Shown here: positions 32,808 through 40,597 of the stretch, piece after piece
How positions within the stretch are numbered: position 1 is the first letter of the stretch
How the letters are laid out: every line of letters begins with the position of its first letter
From: JANWWM01 sp046292465
GTDB taxonomy: Bacteria; Bacteroidota; Chlorobiia; Chlorobiales; Thermochlorobacteraceae
Length of the DNA stretch: 41,812 nucleotides
NCBI GenBank assembly: GCA_046292465.1
Contig: JBKBRB010000021.1
Span: 1 to 41,812 of the forward strand
Direction of reading: 5' to 3'
The notes under the pieces: model-generated
Database searches by the model: none
Told to the model about the DNA's origin: nothing
Seen by the model: the letters and a program-made list of their open reading frames with translations, nothing else
Program-made: the position numbers and the translations under genes

Positions 32808-33566
32808 CTAATACTGAACTGACCACAAGAAAAGACCTGCGGGGTTTGCCGCCGCGCCTGCATAATCTACATTTTTAGCGTTCAAAGCGTGCTCAAACTC
32901 CGAGACGCTACGTTTCTTTCCGCCTACCTCAATCAAAGTGCCGACAATCAGCCGCACCATTGAGTGCAAGAATCGATTTGCTGTAATTTCAAACATCAGT
33001 TGATTGCGTCGCTCAATCCAACGAACATGATGAACGGTGCAGTCGTGCGAGCGGCGATGCTCTCCGACTTTTGAGAATGTGGTGAAATCGTGCGTGCCTA
33101 AAAGCGTTTGGCTGGCTCGGCGCATGGCGTCGATATCAAAACGAGAAATATCAAACAAGCGAAGGTTGATGTAATTAGCAAAGCGTTGTTTGATAGCGGA
33201 AGGTTCTGTGATGATGAAATAGCGATAGGTGCGAGCGCGTGCATCGAAGCGTGCGTTAAATTCAAGTGGGACTTCTTCCACCTTTTTGACTACAATGCCT
33301 GCAGGAAGCATGCGCGAGCAAGCATAGCGTAGTTTCTCGAGAGTAAAAGTGTGATTATGCGTTTTGAAGTTGGCAACTTGCCCGACGGCATGAACGCCTG
33401 TGTCGGTTCGTCCTGCACCGATAATTTCAATTGGCTCTTGTAAGAGTTGAGAGAAGAGTTTCTCGAGTTCGCCTTGTATGGTGCGTTGGTGCGGGTTTTG
33501 GGGTTGGCGTTGCCAGCCGGCGTAGTCGGTGCCGTCGTATTCGATATGAAGTTTAAGATTCCGCAT
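32808..33566 (-). CDS. truA: tRNA pseudouridine synthase TruA
   Basis: A 252-residue enzyme that makes pseudouridine at positions 38-40 of tRNAs. The active-site motif is GAGRTDTGVHA with Asp55. The start MRNLKLHIEYDGTDYAGWQR is normal, and ARFDARARTYRYFI and NRFLHSMVRLIVG are conserved. I chose ATG 33566. The longer frame to 33677 has an unrelated leader overlapping mpg further. The gene overlaps the mpg 3' end by 14 bp. Confidence 0.97.
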   Translation of the reverse strand: MRNLKLHIEYDGTDYAGWQRQPQNPHQRTIQGELEKLFSQLLQEPIEIIGAGRTDTGVHAVGQVANFKTHNHTFTLEKLRYACSRMLPAGIVVKKVEEVPLEFNARFDARARTYRYFIITEPSAIKQRFANYINLRLFDISRFDIDAMRRASQTLLGTHDFTTFSKVGEHRRSHDCTVHHVRWIERRNQLMFEITANRFLHSMVRLIVGTLIEVGGKKRSVSEFEHALNAKNVDYAGAAANPAGLFLWSVQY

Positions 33567-34203
33567 AGAAATTTCGCAAGTGAATGCGTGAAGGCTCAGA
33601 GGGCTTTGCTTTGGAGACAAACGGATTGCCTTTGATAAAATAACGCCATGGTAGGTGAGTGCCTTTCGTAATGCCAATGCGGGTGGTCGTGCAGATGTCG
33701 GTGGGTGGAATCGTCGGCGCGTCTTCGATGTAAAGAAAATCGCTTTGCAGACTTGCGCCGTTCAGGGAGCGGTCAATCATAAAGGCTTCGGTGAGTTTGC
33801 CCGGTCCGTTAGTCAGTGCGATGGCTTTGGTTGTGTTTCGGCGAGCGCGAAGAAAGTCGAGTTCCGTGAGCGGCTCGAGGGCGCGAATTAAAACAGCGGC
33901 GGCTTCACCTTTCGGCTCGGTTACGATGTTAAGCATGAAGTGATTGCCGTACGTAAAATAAACATAGACCGTTCCCGCTTCGCCGAACATGGCGGCGTTG
34001 CGTGCGGTCATGCCGCGATAAGCATGGCAGGATTCGTCGCCGTAGCGTGGGTGGGCAAGGTAGGCTTCGGTCTCTACAATTTTTCCTTTGAGAATAACTT
34101 CCTGTTCAGGCAAGGCAATGCGACGAACTAAAATTTTCCCGAGTAAAGCCGTCGCAACTGAAAGCGTTGGCTGTTGATAGAAAGAGGGTTTGAGTTTTGG
34201 CAT
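33553..34203 (-). CDS. mpg: 3-methyladenine DNA glycosylase (Mpg/AAG family)
   Basis: A 216-residue base-excision glycosylase for alkylated purines. KIVETEAYLAHPRYGDESCH has the catalytic Glu, GTVYVYFTYGNHFMLNIVTE is the conserved core, AVLIRALEP the DNA-facing block and LTNGPGKL the C-terminal block. No signal peptide. Its ATG (34203) follows the carbonic anhydrase stop (TAA) with no gap, and its end overlaps truA by 14 bp. It is part of the sulP-can-mpg-truA transcript. Confidence 0.93.
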   Translation of the reverse strand: MPKLKPSFYQQPTLSVATALLGKILVRRIALPEQEVILKGKIVETEAYLAHPRYGDESCHAYRGMTARNAAMFGEAGTVYVYFTYGNHFMLNIVTEPKGEAAAVLIRALEPLTELDFLRARRNTTKAIALTNGPGKLTEAFMIDRSLNGASLQSDFLYIEDAPTIPPTDICTTTRIGITKGTHLPWRYFIKGNPFVSKAKPSEPSRIHLRNFYAES

Positions 34204-34902
34204 TTACTCTTTGAGTGCGTCAAAGTCGTAGCGATAAATGTCTTCAATTTCTGTTTCAGGCGTGAAAAGATAAAGTTGCTTGAGGTAGCCCGACTCCAAA
34301 TCATAAACCCAGCCGTGAAGATAGGGTTGCTGTTCTTTCTTCCACATGCGTTGGACGATGGTCGTTTCCGAGATATTGCGCAGTTGTTCGAAGATGTTGA
34401 TTTCTACAAGGCGATTGAGCCGTGCGGCTTCGTCTTGAATCGTGAGCAGTTCGTGTTTGTAGAAGCGGTAAATATCTTTGATGTGCCGAAGCCACTTGTT
34501 AATCAAGCCGAAATTTTGATGCGACATAGCCGCCTTCACGCCGCCGCAGTTGTAATGCCCGCAGACAATCACGTGTTTGACTTTAAGAATTTCAACCGCG
34601 TATTGAAGCACGCTGAGCATGTTGAAGTCGGTGTGAATCACGAGGTTGGCGATGTTGCGCTGAACGAAGAGTTCGCCGGGGTCAGTGCCGATGATTCTAT
34701 CGGCAGGCACGCGGCTATCGGCGCAACCAATCCAAAGGTACTCGGGCTTTTGGTCGGCTTTTAGACGCTCGAAGTAGTCGGGGCGAATTTGCAAACACTC
34801 TTGAACCCATGCTTTATTGGCGAGAAGCAGTTTGCGATAGCCGTCCATTTCGGGACGAGTCGGCGATTGAGGTGCTTGTTTTGTGATGGTTGTTTCGCTC
34901 AT
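34204..34902 (-). CDS. can: Beta-class carbonic anhydrase
   Basis: A 232-residue zinc enzyme that converts CO2 and bicarbonate. Zinc ligands are Cys60 (GCADSR with Asp62/Arg64), His116 and Cys119 (VCGHYNCGG). NIANLV and QYAVEILKVKHVIV are family blocks. Start ATG 34902 is supported by a good AAGGAGA six bases upstream. The first 20 residues (Thr/Pro-rich) are extra to most family members. It is paired with an upstream SulP transporter, so it most likely helps HCO3- uptake or pH balance. The two ORFs overlap by 89 bp. Confidence 0.95.
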   Translation of the reverse strand: MSETTITKQAPQSPTRPEMDGYRKLLLANKAWVQECLQIRPDYFERLKADQKPEYLWIGCADSRVPADRIIGTDPGELFVQRNIANLVIHTDFNMLSVLQYAVEILKVKHVIVCGHYNCGGVKAAMSHQNFGLINKWLRHIKDIYRFYKHELLTIQDEAARLNRLVEINIFEQLRNISETTIVQRMWKKEQQPYLHGWVYDLESGYLKQLYLFTPETEIEDIYRYDFDALKE

Positions 34903-36532
34903 CGTGATTCTCCTTGCGCTTTTCGTTAGGTTGTGTAAGTGCAGTTACAGGCGTCGCGATAGATGAGACATTGAAAATCGGCAGTTTCTTGCCATGAAAA
35001 TTTTTCAACTCCACATGAATATGCCGCAAAGGCGCAGAGGATTGGAAATCGTTGATAATATCATAAATGTCGTGGTCGATGAACATTGCGCGCGTGCCAT
35101 CAATGTAGAGATGGGCGCCGTCAGGAATATGAGAAAGTGCCTCTTTGAGTTCAGCCTTATTGACAAAAGACATATCCTTGTTGAATTTGAGCAAATACAT
35201 GTTGCCATCATTGACGAGAATCGTTGCCGAGTGATGATTGGCACGCAAGACGAAAAAGAGCCCAACCAGCGACCCAATCGCAATTCCAATAAGCAAGTCC
35301 GTAAAAACAACGGCAAGCACCGTAACGATAAACGGCAAGAAGACATCACGCCCCGATTGATACATTTTCACGAATAATCCATAGTGCGAGAGTTTATAGC
35401 CAACCATAATCAAGATGCACGCCAAAGAGGAAAGCGGAATCAGGTTGAGCGCTGGCGGAATGAGAAACACTGAAAAGAGCAGAAGAAGCCCATGAACAAT
35501 TGCCGATGTGCGCGTTCTTGCGCCTGCATAAACATTTGCCGATGAACGCACAATGACGGCAGTAATGGGCAAACCGCCAAGTAAGCCTGAAAGAAAATTT
35601 CCAATCCCTTGTGCTTTCAATTCGCGATGCGTATCGGAAATGCGTTTGAATGGGTCTAACTTATCCGTCGCCTCAATAGAGAGAAGCGTTTCCAAACTAC
35701 CAACAATGGCGAGCGTGAGCGCAACGATATAAACATCTTTTCGGAACAATGCTGAAAAATCAGGCGTGTATAAGTGCTGTGGTAGTTCTGAAATTGGAAC
35801 ATCGGGAAGCGTAACCAAGTGTCCGTCTTTGCTGGTAAGGGCGAACTCGGGCGCATAAAGCTTAAACAACTCATTGACGAAAATGCCAATCAAGACAACC
35901 AAAAGCGGTGCAGGAATGAGTTTCAAGATTCTATGTCTCTTGAAGCGAGGTGTTTCCCAAAACGCTAATGTGGTTAAGGATAGAAAGGTAATGAGGACGG
36001 CGGCAGGTTGAAGAGCACGAAAGGCATTGAAGAGCGTGAAAAATGTATTGCTATCTTCTTCGAGGAACCCAAAGTGTCCTTCGTAGTCTTTATCCCACCC
36101 AATCGCATGCGGGATTTGTTTAAGGATAATCACAATTCCAATGGCTGTGAGCATGCCTGTAATGACGCTACTCGGAAAGTAGTTGCCGATAATGCCTGCT
36201 CGCAAAAATCCCAAGATGATTTGAAGAACGCCCGATAAAACCACCGCAAGCAAGAAAACTTCAAACGAGCCGAGTTTCTCAATAGAGGTTGCCACGATAA
36301 CGGCAAGACCTGCCGCCGGACCACTGACGCTGATTTCTGAACCAGATAAAATCCCAATCACGATTCCGCCAATAATGCCTGCCATAATGCCTGAAAACAA
36401 GGGCGCGCCAGAAGCCAGCGCAATGCCCAAACACAGCGGCAAAGCAACCAGAAAGACGACTAAACTCGCGGGTAAATCGTAGCGAAGATTGGGGAGAACG
36501 CCCGATTGAAGTGATGATTCTGCTTTCGTCAT
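34814..36532 (-). CDS. SulP-family anion transporter, probably bicarbonate
   Basis: A 572-residue inner-membrane transporter with the 14-TM-type SulP fold, starting LRYDLPASLVVFLVALPLCL. SGSEISVSGPAAGLAVIVAT and ASGAPLFSGIMAGIIGG are the family core, GGLPITAVIVRSSANVYAGA is also typical, and a STAS-type C-terminal domain follows (about 440-530; ELKEALSHIPDGAHLYIDGT). The gene precedes beta-carbonic anhydrase, the BicA-like pairing that suggests Na+/HCO3- transport, but sulfate is possible. The last ~37 residues (from about NEKRKENHDE) run in a different frame inside the carbonic anhydrase start and look unlike a STAS end, a possible read-through or real overlap. Confidence 0.88.
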   Translation of the reverse strand: MTKAESSLQSGVLPNLRYDLPASLVVFLVALPLCLGIALASGAPLFSGIMAGIIGGIVIGILSGSEISVSGPAAGLAVIVATSIEKLGSFEVFLLAVVLSGVLQIILGFLRAGIIGNYFPSSVITGMLTAIGIVIILKQIPHAIGWDKDYEGHFGFLEEDSNTFFTLFNAFRALQPAAVLITFLSLTTLAFWETPRFKRHRILKLIPAPLLVVLIGIFVNELFKLYAPEFALTSKDGHLVTLPDVPISELPQHLYTPDFSALFRKDVYIVALTLAIVGSLETLLSIEATDKLDPFKRISDTHRELKAQGIGNFLSGLLGGLPITAVIVRSSANVYAGARTRTSAIVHGLLLLFSVFLIPPALNLIPLSSLACILIMVGYKLSHYGLFVKMYQSGRDVFLPFIVTVLAVVFTDLLIGIAIGSLVGLFFVLRANHHSATILVNDGNMYLLKFNKDMSFVNKAELKEALSHIPDGAHLYIDGTRAMFIDHDIYDIINDFQSSAPLRHIHVELKNFHGKKLPIFNVSSIATPVTALTQPNEKRKENHDERNNHHKTSTSIADSSRNGRLSQTASRQ

Positions 36533-36616
36533 ACTACCGAAACATTAGATGACAACTTGAGCAAGTAATATCAAGCAAGATAAGCGAAATTCCTTGCCGA
36601 AACAAACAAACAAGCC

Positions 36617-37588
36617 TTAGAGGGAGCCGACTTGGTCGATGGAAATCAGATGAATGTCAAGGAGTTTGGCGCGTTTCAAATTGTTAGGATTTTTGGCGGA
36701 ACTTTCTTTCATCAAGAAATGAATTTTCGCCGTTAAGCCTTCAAAGCGTTGGTGAACGGCAAAGAGTTGCTCGAAAATGCCGCCACGAATGTTTGGGTTG
36801 CCACGAGAGACGACGATATGAAGCAAGCCATCTTTGAGAAAGGCAAGGTCAATGTCGCGCGGACTGCCGCCTTCGCGCACGATGCGAAGCGCAAGCTGAA
36901 TCGCACCTTTATATTTGGGCGAAAGTTGCTGAAACATGAAAAGTTCAACAAGCGATTCGGCAGAGATGAGTTTTTGAAAACCGCTGGTTTTAATGGCGAC
37001 CTTACGCTCTTCGCCTTCGGGCGCATCGACTTGAACTTCAAGGCGTCCGGGCATTCTAATGAGAAATTCTTTATCGGCTGCGCTATTAAGTTTTTGAATG
37101 TGGGTTGCGGTAAGGTATCCGCTCAATGCGCCTAAGAGTTTTTGTGCCGCCGCCATGTCTTCCGAGTTTTTAATCACTCTGAATCCATGCAGTTTGAGAT
37201 ATTCTTCAATCGTGAAAAGTGTGGGGAGAGCGGATTTCTCGATGCCACTGTCGTCGAAGCAAGTAACGGAATTGGGTGTGAAGTAATAGGCTTTGAAGTG
37301 ATTTCGCCGTGCGGCGTCTAACCCAATAAGTTGCATAAGTGGGGTGCCGCTTGAAAGATTGAGCAGGAGTTCGTCGCCTTGATGTGCATTAAACACATCG
37401 TTCAAGGCTTGAGCGATGGATTCCGCTGTGTCTGAAATGAGTTGAAAGGTAACATCTGTGCCGAAGCGTTTGGCTAAGTTGTAGGGCACTTCGGTGTGCA
37501 AAATAAAATGCTTTTCGGGTGCAAGATGTTTATGCGCTTGATGAACCGGTAAAATGTCCTTGCTTAAAAAAGAGATAAGGATTTTCAT
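36617..37588 (-). CDS. Card1/Can2-like CARF plus DUF1887-type nuclease-fold protein, catalytic residues apparently lost
   Basis: A 323-residue soluble protein matching the layout of CRISPR ancillary nucleases Card1/Can2. Residues 1-120 form a CARF-like Rossmann fold, including DELLLNLSSGTPLMQLIGLD where the family has VNITGGTKLM-like. The connecting FTIEEYLKLHGF resembles the family's linker. From about 210 there is a PD-(D/E)XK-like domain (SPRDIDLAFLKDGLLHIVVS) where a family enzyme reads ExD...IECK. Here Asp247 remains but the E and K positions are Val260 and Arg262. The CARF loop also lacks the usual GGT-Lys. So binding and cleavage are both doubtful. No CRISPR array or cas gene was found in the window. 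Confidence 0.65.
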   Translation of the reverse strand: MKILISFLSKDILPVHQAHKHLAPEKHFILHTEVPYNLAKRFGTDVTFQLISDTAESIAQALNDVFNAHQGDELLLNLSSGTPLMQLIGLDAARRNHFKAYYFTPNSVTCFDDSGIEKSALPTLFTIEEYLKLHGFRVIKNSEDMAAAQKLLGALSGYLTATHIQKLNSAADKEFLIRMPGRLEVQVDAPEGEERKVAIKTSGFQKLISAESLVELFMFQQLSPKYKGAIQLALRIVREGGSPRDIDLAFLKDGLLHIVVSRGNPNIRGGIFEQLFAVHQRFEGLTAKIHFLMKESSAKNPNNLKRAKLLDIHLISIDQVGSL

Positions 37589-37662
37589 GAATGACTGCCG
37601 AGATGACGAAGATTGGTTGAGACCGTTATCGCCAAAGATAAAACTTGTTTTGAATTTCTACG

Positions 37663-37910
37663 TTAAGAAGTGCGCAAATCTGAATCGTCTGCTGAAAGCA
37701 GTTCCACAACAATTGTCGCGCCTTGATTTTTGCCGGCACTTTCAATCCTGATGCTTTCACGATGCAGTTCAACTAACTGTTTGCACAGCGCAAGCCCAAG
37801 CCCTGCTGACCGCTCTTTGCCTGTCGGAATAGAGGAGAGTTTCTGAAAAGGAGAGTATTTAATCGCATTGTCAATGAGATTATGGATTGCTGTTTGAGCG
37901 AGGCGACAGG
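37663..37910 (-). pseudogene. Histidine-kinase fragment with internal deletion
   Basis: A remnant of a HATPase_c domain. The frame reads AIHNLIDNAIKYSP (an N-box) then jumps straight to FQKLSSIPTGKERSAGLGLA (an F/G2-box region), then LCKQLVELHRESIRIESAG and QGATIVVEL. About 30-40 residues that should contain DxGxG are missing. The H-box and all upstream sensing parts are gone. The ORF extends to 37971, but those first codons lie in a terminator. It is most likely a dead leftover. The missing segment may have been lost between short SPF-like repeats. Confidence 0.75.
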
Positions 37911-37930
37911 TACAATATAAATTGGAATCA

Positions 37931-37960
37931 AAAAGGCGACTCAATGGTTGAGTCGCCTTA
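37931..37960 (-). terminator. Strong terminator after the class III aminotransferase gene
   Basis: AAGGCGACTCAA (37933-37944), loop TGG and TTGAGTCGCCTT (37948-37959) form a perfect 12-bp hairpin. On the minus strand it is followed by TTTTTGATT, so it ends the leftward transcript from the aminotransferase operon. Confidence 0.9.
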
Positions 37961-37985
37961 ATGAAAGCCATGATGGGTAGGGAAG

Positions 37986-39356
37986 TTAGACTTTCGCCTC
38001 AAACGAAAGTTCAAGTTTCTTTTTCTTAGCAGGCTTCATATCGAAGTTGCTTGTCTTTCGGAACACAGGTTCAACACAGTTGCCTTTCAAGTATCCCTTC
38101 ACATTCTTTTCGTCCATGGCTTTTTTGAGAATCGGAAGCACATCGCGATATACAGCGAGCGTGTATTCAATATCTTCGTCGGTGTGCGAAAAACTCATGT
38201 TGTGAAAGCCGCCCCACAAAATGCCGCGCTTAATCATTTCTTGCTGAACAAGCGACTTCATCTCGAGCGGGTTACTGCCATCTTTTGAGGCAAAGGTTAC
38301 AATCGTGCGCGCATCGTGTCCAACACAAGCCGTGTAATCCATACCGAGTTCCTTAGCGATTTGATTGTAGCCTTCGCGCAGTTTTTTGCCTTGCGCAGCA
38401 AGATAGGCGGGCACATTTTTCTCACGCAGTTCTAAAATCGTAGCTTTTGCTGCGGCAAGTGAGAGAGCCTCTCCGCCGAATGTGGTAAAGAAGAAAATGT
38501 CTTTCTCACAGAGTTTCATCACGTCAGCGCGTCCGCACAGCACACTGATAGGCATACCATTAGCAATTGCCTTTGAGAAGCACATCAAATCGGCACGCAC
38601 GCCAAAGAGTTCTTGCGCGCCACCTAAGGCAAATCGGAAGCCGGTCCACATTTCATCAAAAATGAGCAGCGTGCCGTTCTGGTCGCAAACCTCACGCAGT
38701 TTTTGCAGAAAATTATCTTTCGGGAATTCAAATACCATCGGCTCTAAAATGATGCACGCCGTGTTTTCATCAATGCTGTCAATGACGGATTGAATATCGT
38801 TGTAGTTAATCGTGTAGGATAAATCTTTGACGGCTTCAGGAATGCCTTTATTGCGGTCGGTTACAGCGATATACCAATCGTGCCAACCGTGATAGCCACA
38901 GCAGAGCACTTTTTCGCGTCCCGTGTAAGCGCGCGCTAAACGCACAGCGGCGGATGTTACATCGCACCCCGTTTTGCTGTATCGCACCATCTCTACATTT
39001 GGCACAAGCTCCCGAATTAGCTCGGCAACTTCTACTTCAAGCGGATGCACAAGAGAAAATGTAATTCCATCAGCGAGTTGCGCTTTAATGGCATTGTCAA
39101 CCCTTTCGTAGCAATAGCCAAGCGAAAGCGGTCCAATTGCCATTTGGTAGTCAATGTATTCGTTGCCATCGACGTCCCAAACATGCGAGCCTTTGCCTTT
39201 GGCGACATATATCGGCGCAACCCCTTTGACATATTGCCCCGGTCCTTTGGCAAGCGTTTGCGTGTAAGCAGGAATTAAGCCTGTGGCGCGCGCATAAAGT
39301 TTTTCAGATTCCGTAATTGTGGGATAATTCTCGTTGAAAGCGACTTTGTTCGGCAT
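37986..39356 (-). CDS. Class III aminotransferase, glutamate-1-semialdehyde-aminomutase-like
   Basis: A 456-residue PLP enzyme starting at ATG 39356 (MPNKVAFNENYPTITESEKL). The PLP Lys262 lies in CFSKAIANGMPISVL and Asp234 in LIFDEMWTGFRF. WDVDGNEYIDY, RYSKTGCDVTSAAVRLARAY and GGEALSLAAAKATI are family blocks close to glutamate-1-semialdehyde aminomutase, but the enzyme is longer and its C-terminal tail (Lys-rich, about 440-456) is unusual. It is not the standard HemL start. I call it a GSAM paralog of uncertain substrate, which in other genomes appears near amino-sugar or secondary metabolite genes. It is the last gene in the Uma2 run, ending at a strong terminator. Confidence 0.85.
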   Translation of the reverse strand: MPNKVAFNENYPTITESEKLYARATGLIPAYTQTLAKGPGQYVKGVAPIYVAKGKGSHVWDVDGNEYIDYQMAIGPLSLGYCYERVDNAIKAQLADGITFSLVHPLEVEVAELIRELVPNVEMVRYSKTGCDVTSAAVRLARAYTGREKVLCCGYHGWHDWYIAVTDRNKGIPEAVKDLSYTINYNDIQSVIDSIDENTACIILEPMVFEFPKDNFLQKLREVCDQNGTLLIFDEMWTGFRFALGGAQELFGVRADLMCFSKAIANGMPISVLCGRADVMKLCEKDIFFFTTFGGEALSLAAAKATILELREKNVPAYLAAQGKKLREGYNQIAKELGMDYTACVGHDARTIVTFASKDGSNPLEMKSLVQQEMIKRGILWGGFHNMSFSHTDEDIEYTLAVYRDVLPILKKAMDEKNVKGYLKGNCVEPVFRKTSNFDMKPAKKKKLELSFEAKV

Positions 39357-39387
39357 GTGTTGAAATTGAAAAGTTGAACAGTAAAAA

Positions 39388-39984
39388 TTACAATTGGAAA
39401 ACTTGATTGACCGAGAGTTGAAAGTCGGGCACAGCAGGCATGGCAGAACACATATCCTCACCTGTGCAAATCTTCACCTCCTTTGGTGAGCGATACACAC
39501 GCACCTTTTTGTAGAGCGGCGACACCAACCACACACATTGCACCCCCGCCGAGAAGTATTCATCCAACTTTTGGTCGTAGTAATTCATCGTATCACGCTC
39601 AGAGACCAGTTCAATCACAAAAGCAGGAATAGGAAACTTGCCTTCACGTGCTTCCTCAATCTGCGCTTTCGTCAAAAACGAAAGGTCAGGCACACGATAC
39701 TTCCCCTCCGAAATCGGACAAATTGTCTCTGTAACCATCGCACCACCTTGTTGTTTGAACGATGTTTTGTCAAACACCTTGCGCAGATTTTCGATAATGT
39801 AAATTTCAGGTGGTTTTATCATGTCGTGTGCTTCAAGGAAGCCGTTATTCCACTCGTATTTGAAGCCATCTTCGGGCGACCACTCACGAAAGTGCTCGAG
39901 TGTCATTGGCTTGCCATCGTAGAGCGGTTTTGCCAAACGCGGTCTCTTGACGCGTGGCTTTGTGGCACGAAGCGTTGCAGTCAT
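39388..39984 (-). CDS. Uma2-family endonuclease-like protein, copy A
   Basis: A 198-residue PD-(D/E)XK-type restriction-fold protein (Uma2/DUF820). MTLEHFREWSPEDGFKYEW starts the domain, YRVPDLSFLT gives the metal-binding Asp and FVIELVSERDT the Glu. The tyrosine/Lys block KLDEYFSAGVQCVWLVSP follows. Both N-terminal and C-terminal ends match copy B at the DNA level. Uma2 proteins are widespread in cyanobacteria and Chloroflexi-Chlorobi, role unproven. The stop of copy B overlaps this gene's start by 4 bp (ATGA), so the pair is translationally coupled. Confidence 0.88.
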   Translation of the reverse strand: MTATLRATKPRVKRPRLAKPLYDGKPMTLEHFREWSPEDGFKYEWNNGFLEAHDMIKPPEIYIIENLRKVFDKTSFKQQGGAMVTETICPISEGKYRVPDLSFLTKAQIEEAREGKFPIPAFVIELVSERDTMNYYDQKLDEYFSAGVQCVWLVSPLYKKVRVYRSPKEVKICTGEDMCSAMPAVPDFQLSVNQVFQL

Positions 39985-40097
39985 ACCCCAAAAACTTGAT
40001 TGACCGAGAGTTGAAAGTCGGGCACAGCAGGCATGGCAGAACACATATCCTCACCTGTGCAAATCTTCACCTCCTTTGGTGAGCGATACACACGCAC
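39398..40097. repeat. Perfect 107-bp repeat shared by the two Uma2 3' ends
   Basis: Bases 39398-39504 and 39991-40097 are identical over 107 bp, starting AAAACTTGATTGACCGAGAG and ending GCGATACACACGCAC. They encode the last ~36 residues of both copies. The identity is far above that of the middles of the two genes. Confidence 0.9.
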
Positions 40098-40518
40098 AAG
40101 TTTGTGCTTCGGAAATATCTCCCACACAACCTCAACACCACTTGCAAAATAATCCTCCAACTTCGTCTGAACCTCATTCACCGTGTTCGTCGGCGAAATT
40201 ATCTCAATGACAAACTTCGGAATCGGCTCCTCACCTTGCTCCGAACGCTCTAACTCCTCACGCGTGAAATACGCCAAATCAGGCACACGAACCTTATTCA
40301 CCACGCTGAAAAAAGTATCCGCCTCCGGAAGCAGTCGACTCCCCGCTTTGAATGCACCAGTTTGCATAAATGCGTCCATCAATCGGACGACAATCATTCG
40401 TTCTGTATTTTTCATGCCTGATGTGGCTTTGAGCACGCCGTTATCCCACTCGTATTTGAAGCCATCTTCGGGCGACCACTCACGAAAGTGCTCGAGTGTC
40501 ATTGGCTTGCCATCGTAG
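39850..40518. repeat. Perfect 73-bp repeat shared by the two Uma2 5' ends
   Basis: Bases 39850-39922 and 40446-40518 are identical over 73 bp (CCACTCGTATTTGAAGCC ... CATCGTAG). They encode the conserved MTLEHFREWSPEDG block. The single mismatch just left of them (39849 vs 40445) marks the edge. Confidence 0.9.
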
Positions 40519-40562
40519 CGAGGTTTTGGCGTGCGCTTTCGTGTTAGCGTTACTGTGCTCAT
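39981..40562 (-). CDS. Uma2-family endonuclease-like protein, copy B
   Basis: A 193-residue paralog of the neighbouring Uma2 protein. The metal Asp is in VRVPDLAYFTR and Glu in FVIEIISPTNTV, with TKLEDYFASGVEVVWEIFP as the last conserved block. Start ATG 40562 (MSTVTLTRKRTPKPRYDGKP). The middle of the protein differs strongly from copy A while both ends are near identical. It follows the dienelactone hydrolase gene by 35 bp and overlaps copy A by 4 bp. Confidence 0.88.
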   Translation of the reverse strand: MSTVTLTRKRTPKPRYDGKPMTLEHFREWSPEDGFKYEWDNGVLKATSGMKNTERMIVVRLMDAFMQTGAFKAGSRLLPEADTFFSVVNKVRVPDLAYFTREELERSEQGEEPIPKFVIEIISPTNTVNEVQTKLEDYFASGVEVVWEIFPKHKLVRVYRSPKEVKICTGEDMCSAMPAVPDFQLSVNQVFGV

Positions 40563-40597
40563 GGTGTCAGTGTTTCTAATAATTGGTACACAAAACA

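Noticed and set aside
34174..34764. 196-codon plus-strand ORF
   Set aside because: Antisense to carbonic anhydrase with intact zinc ligands.
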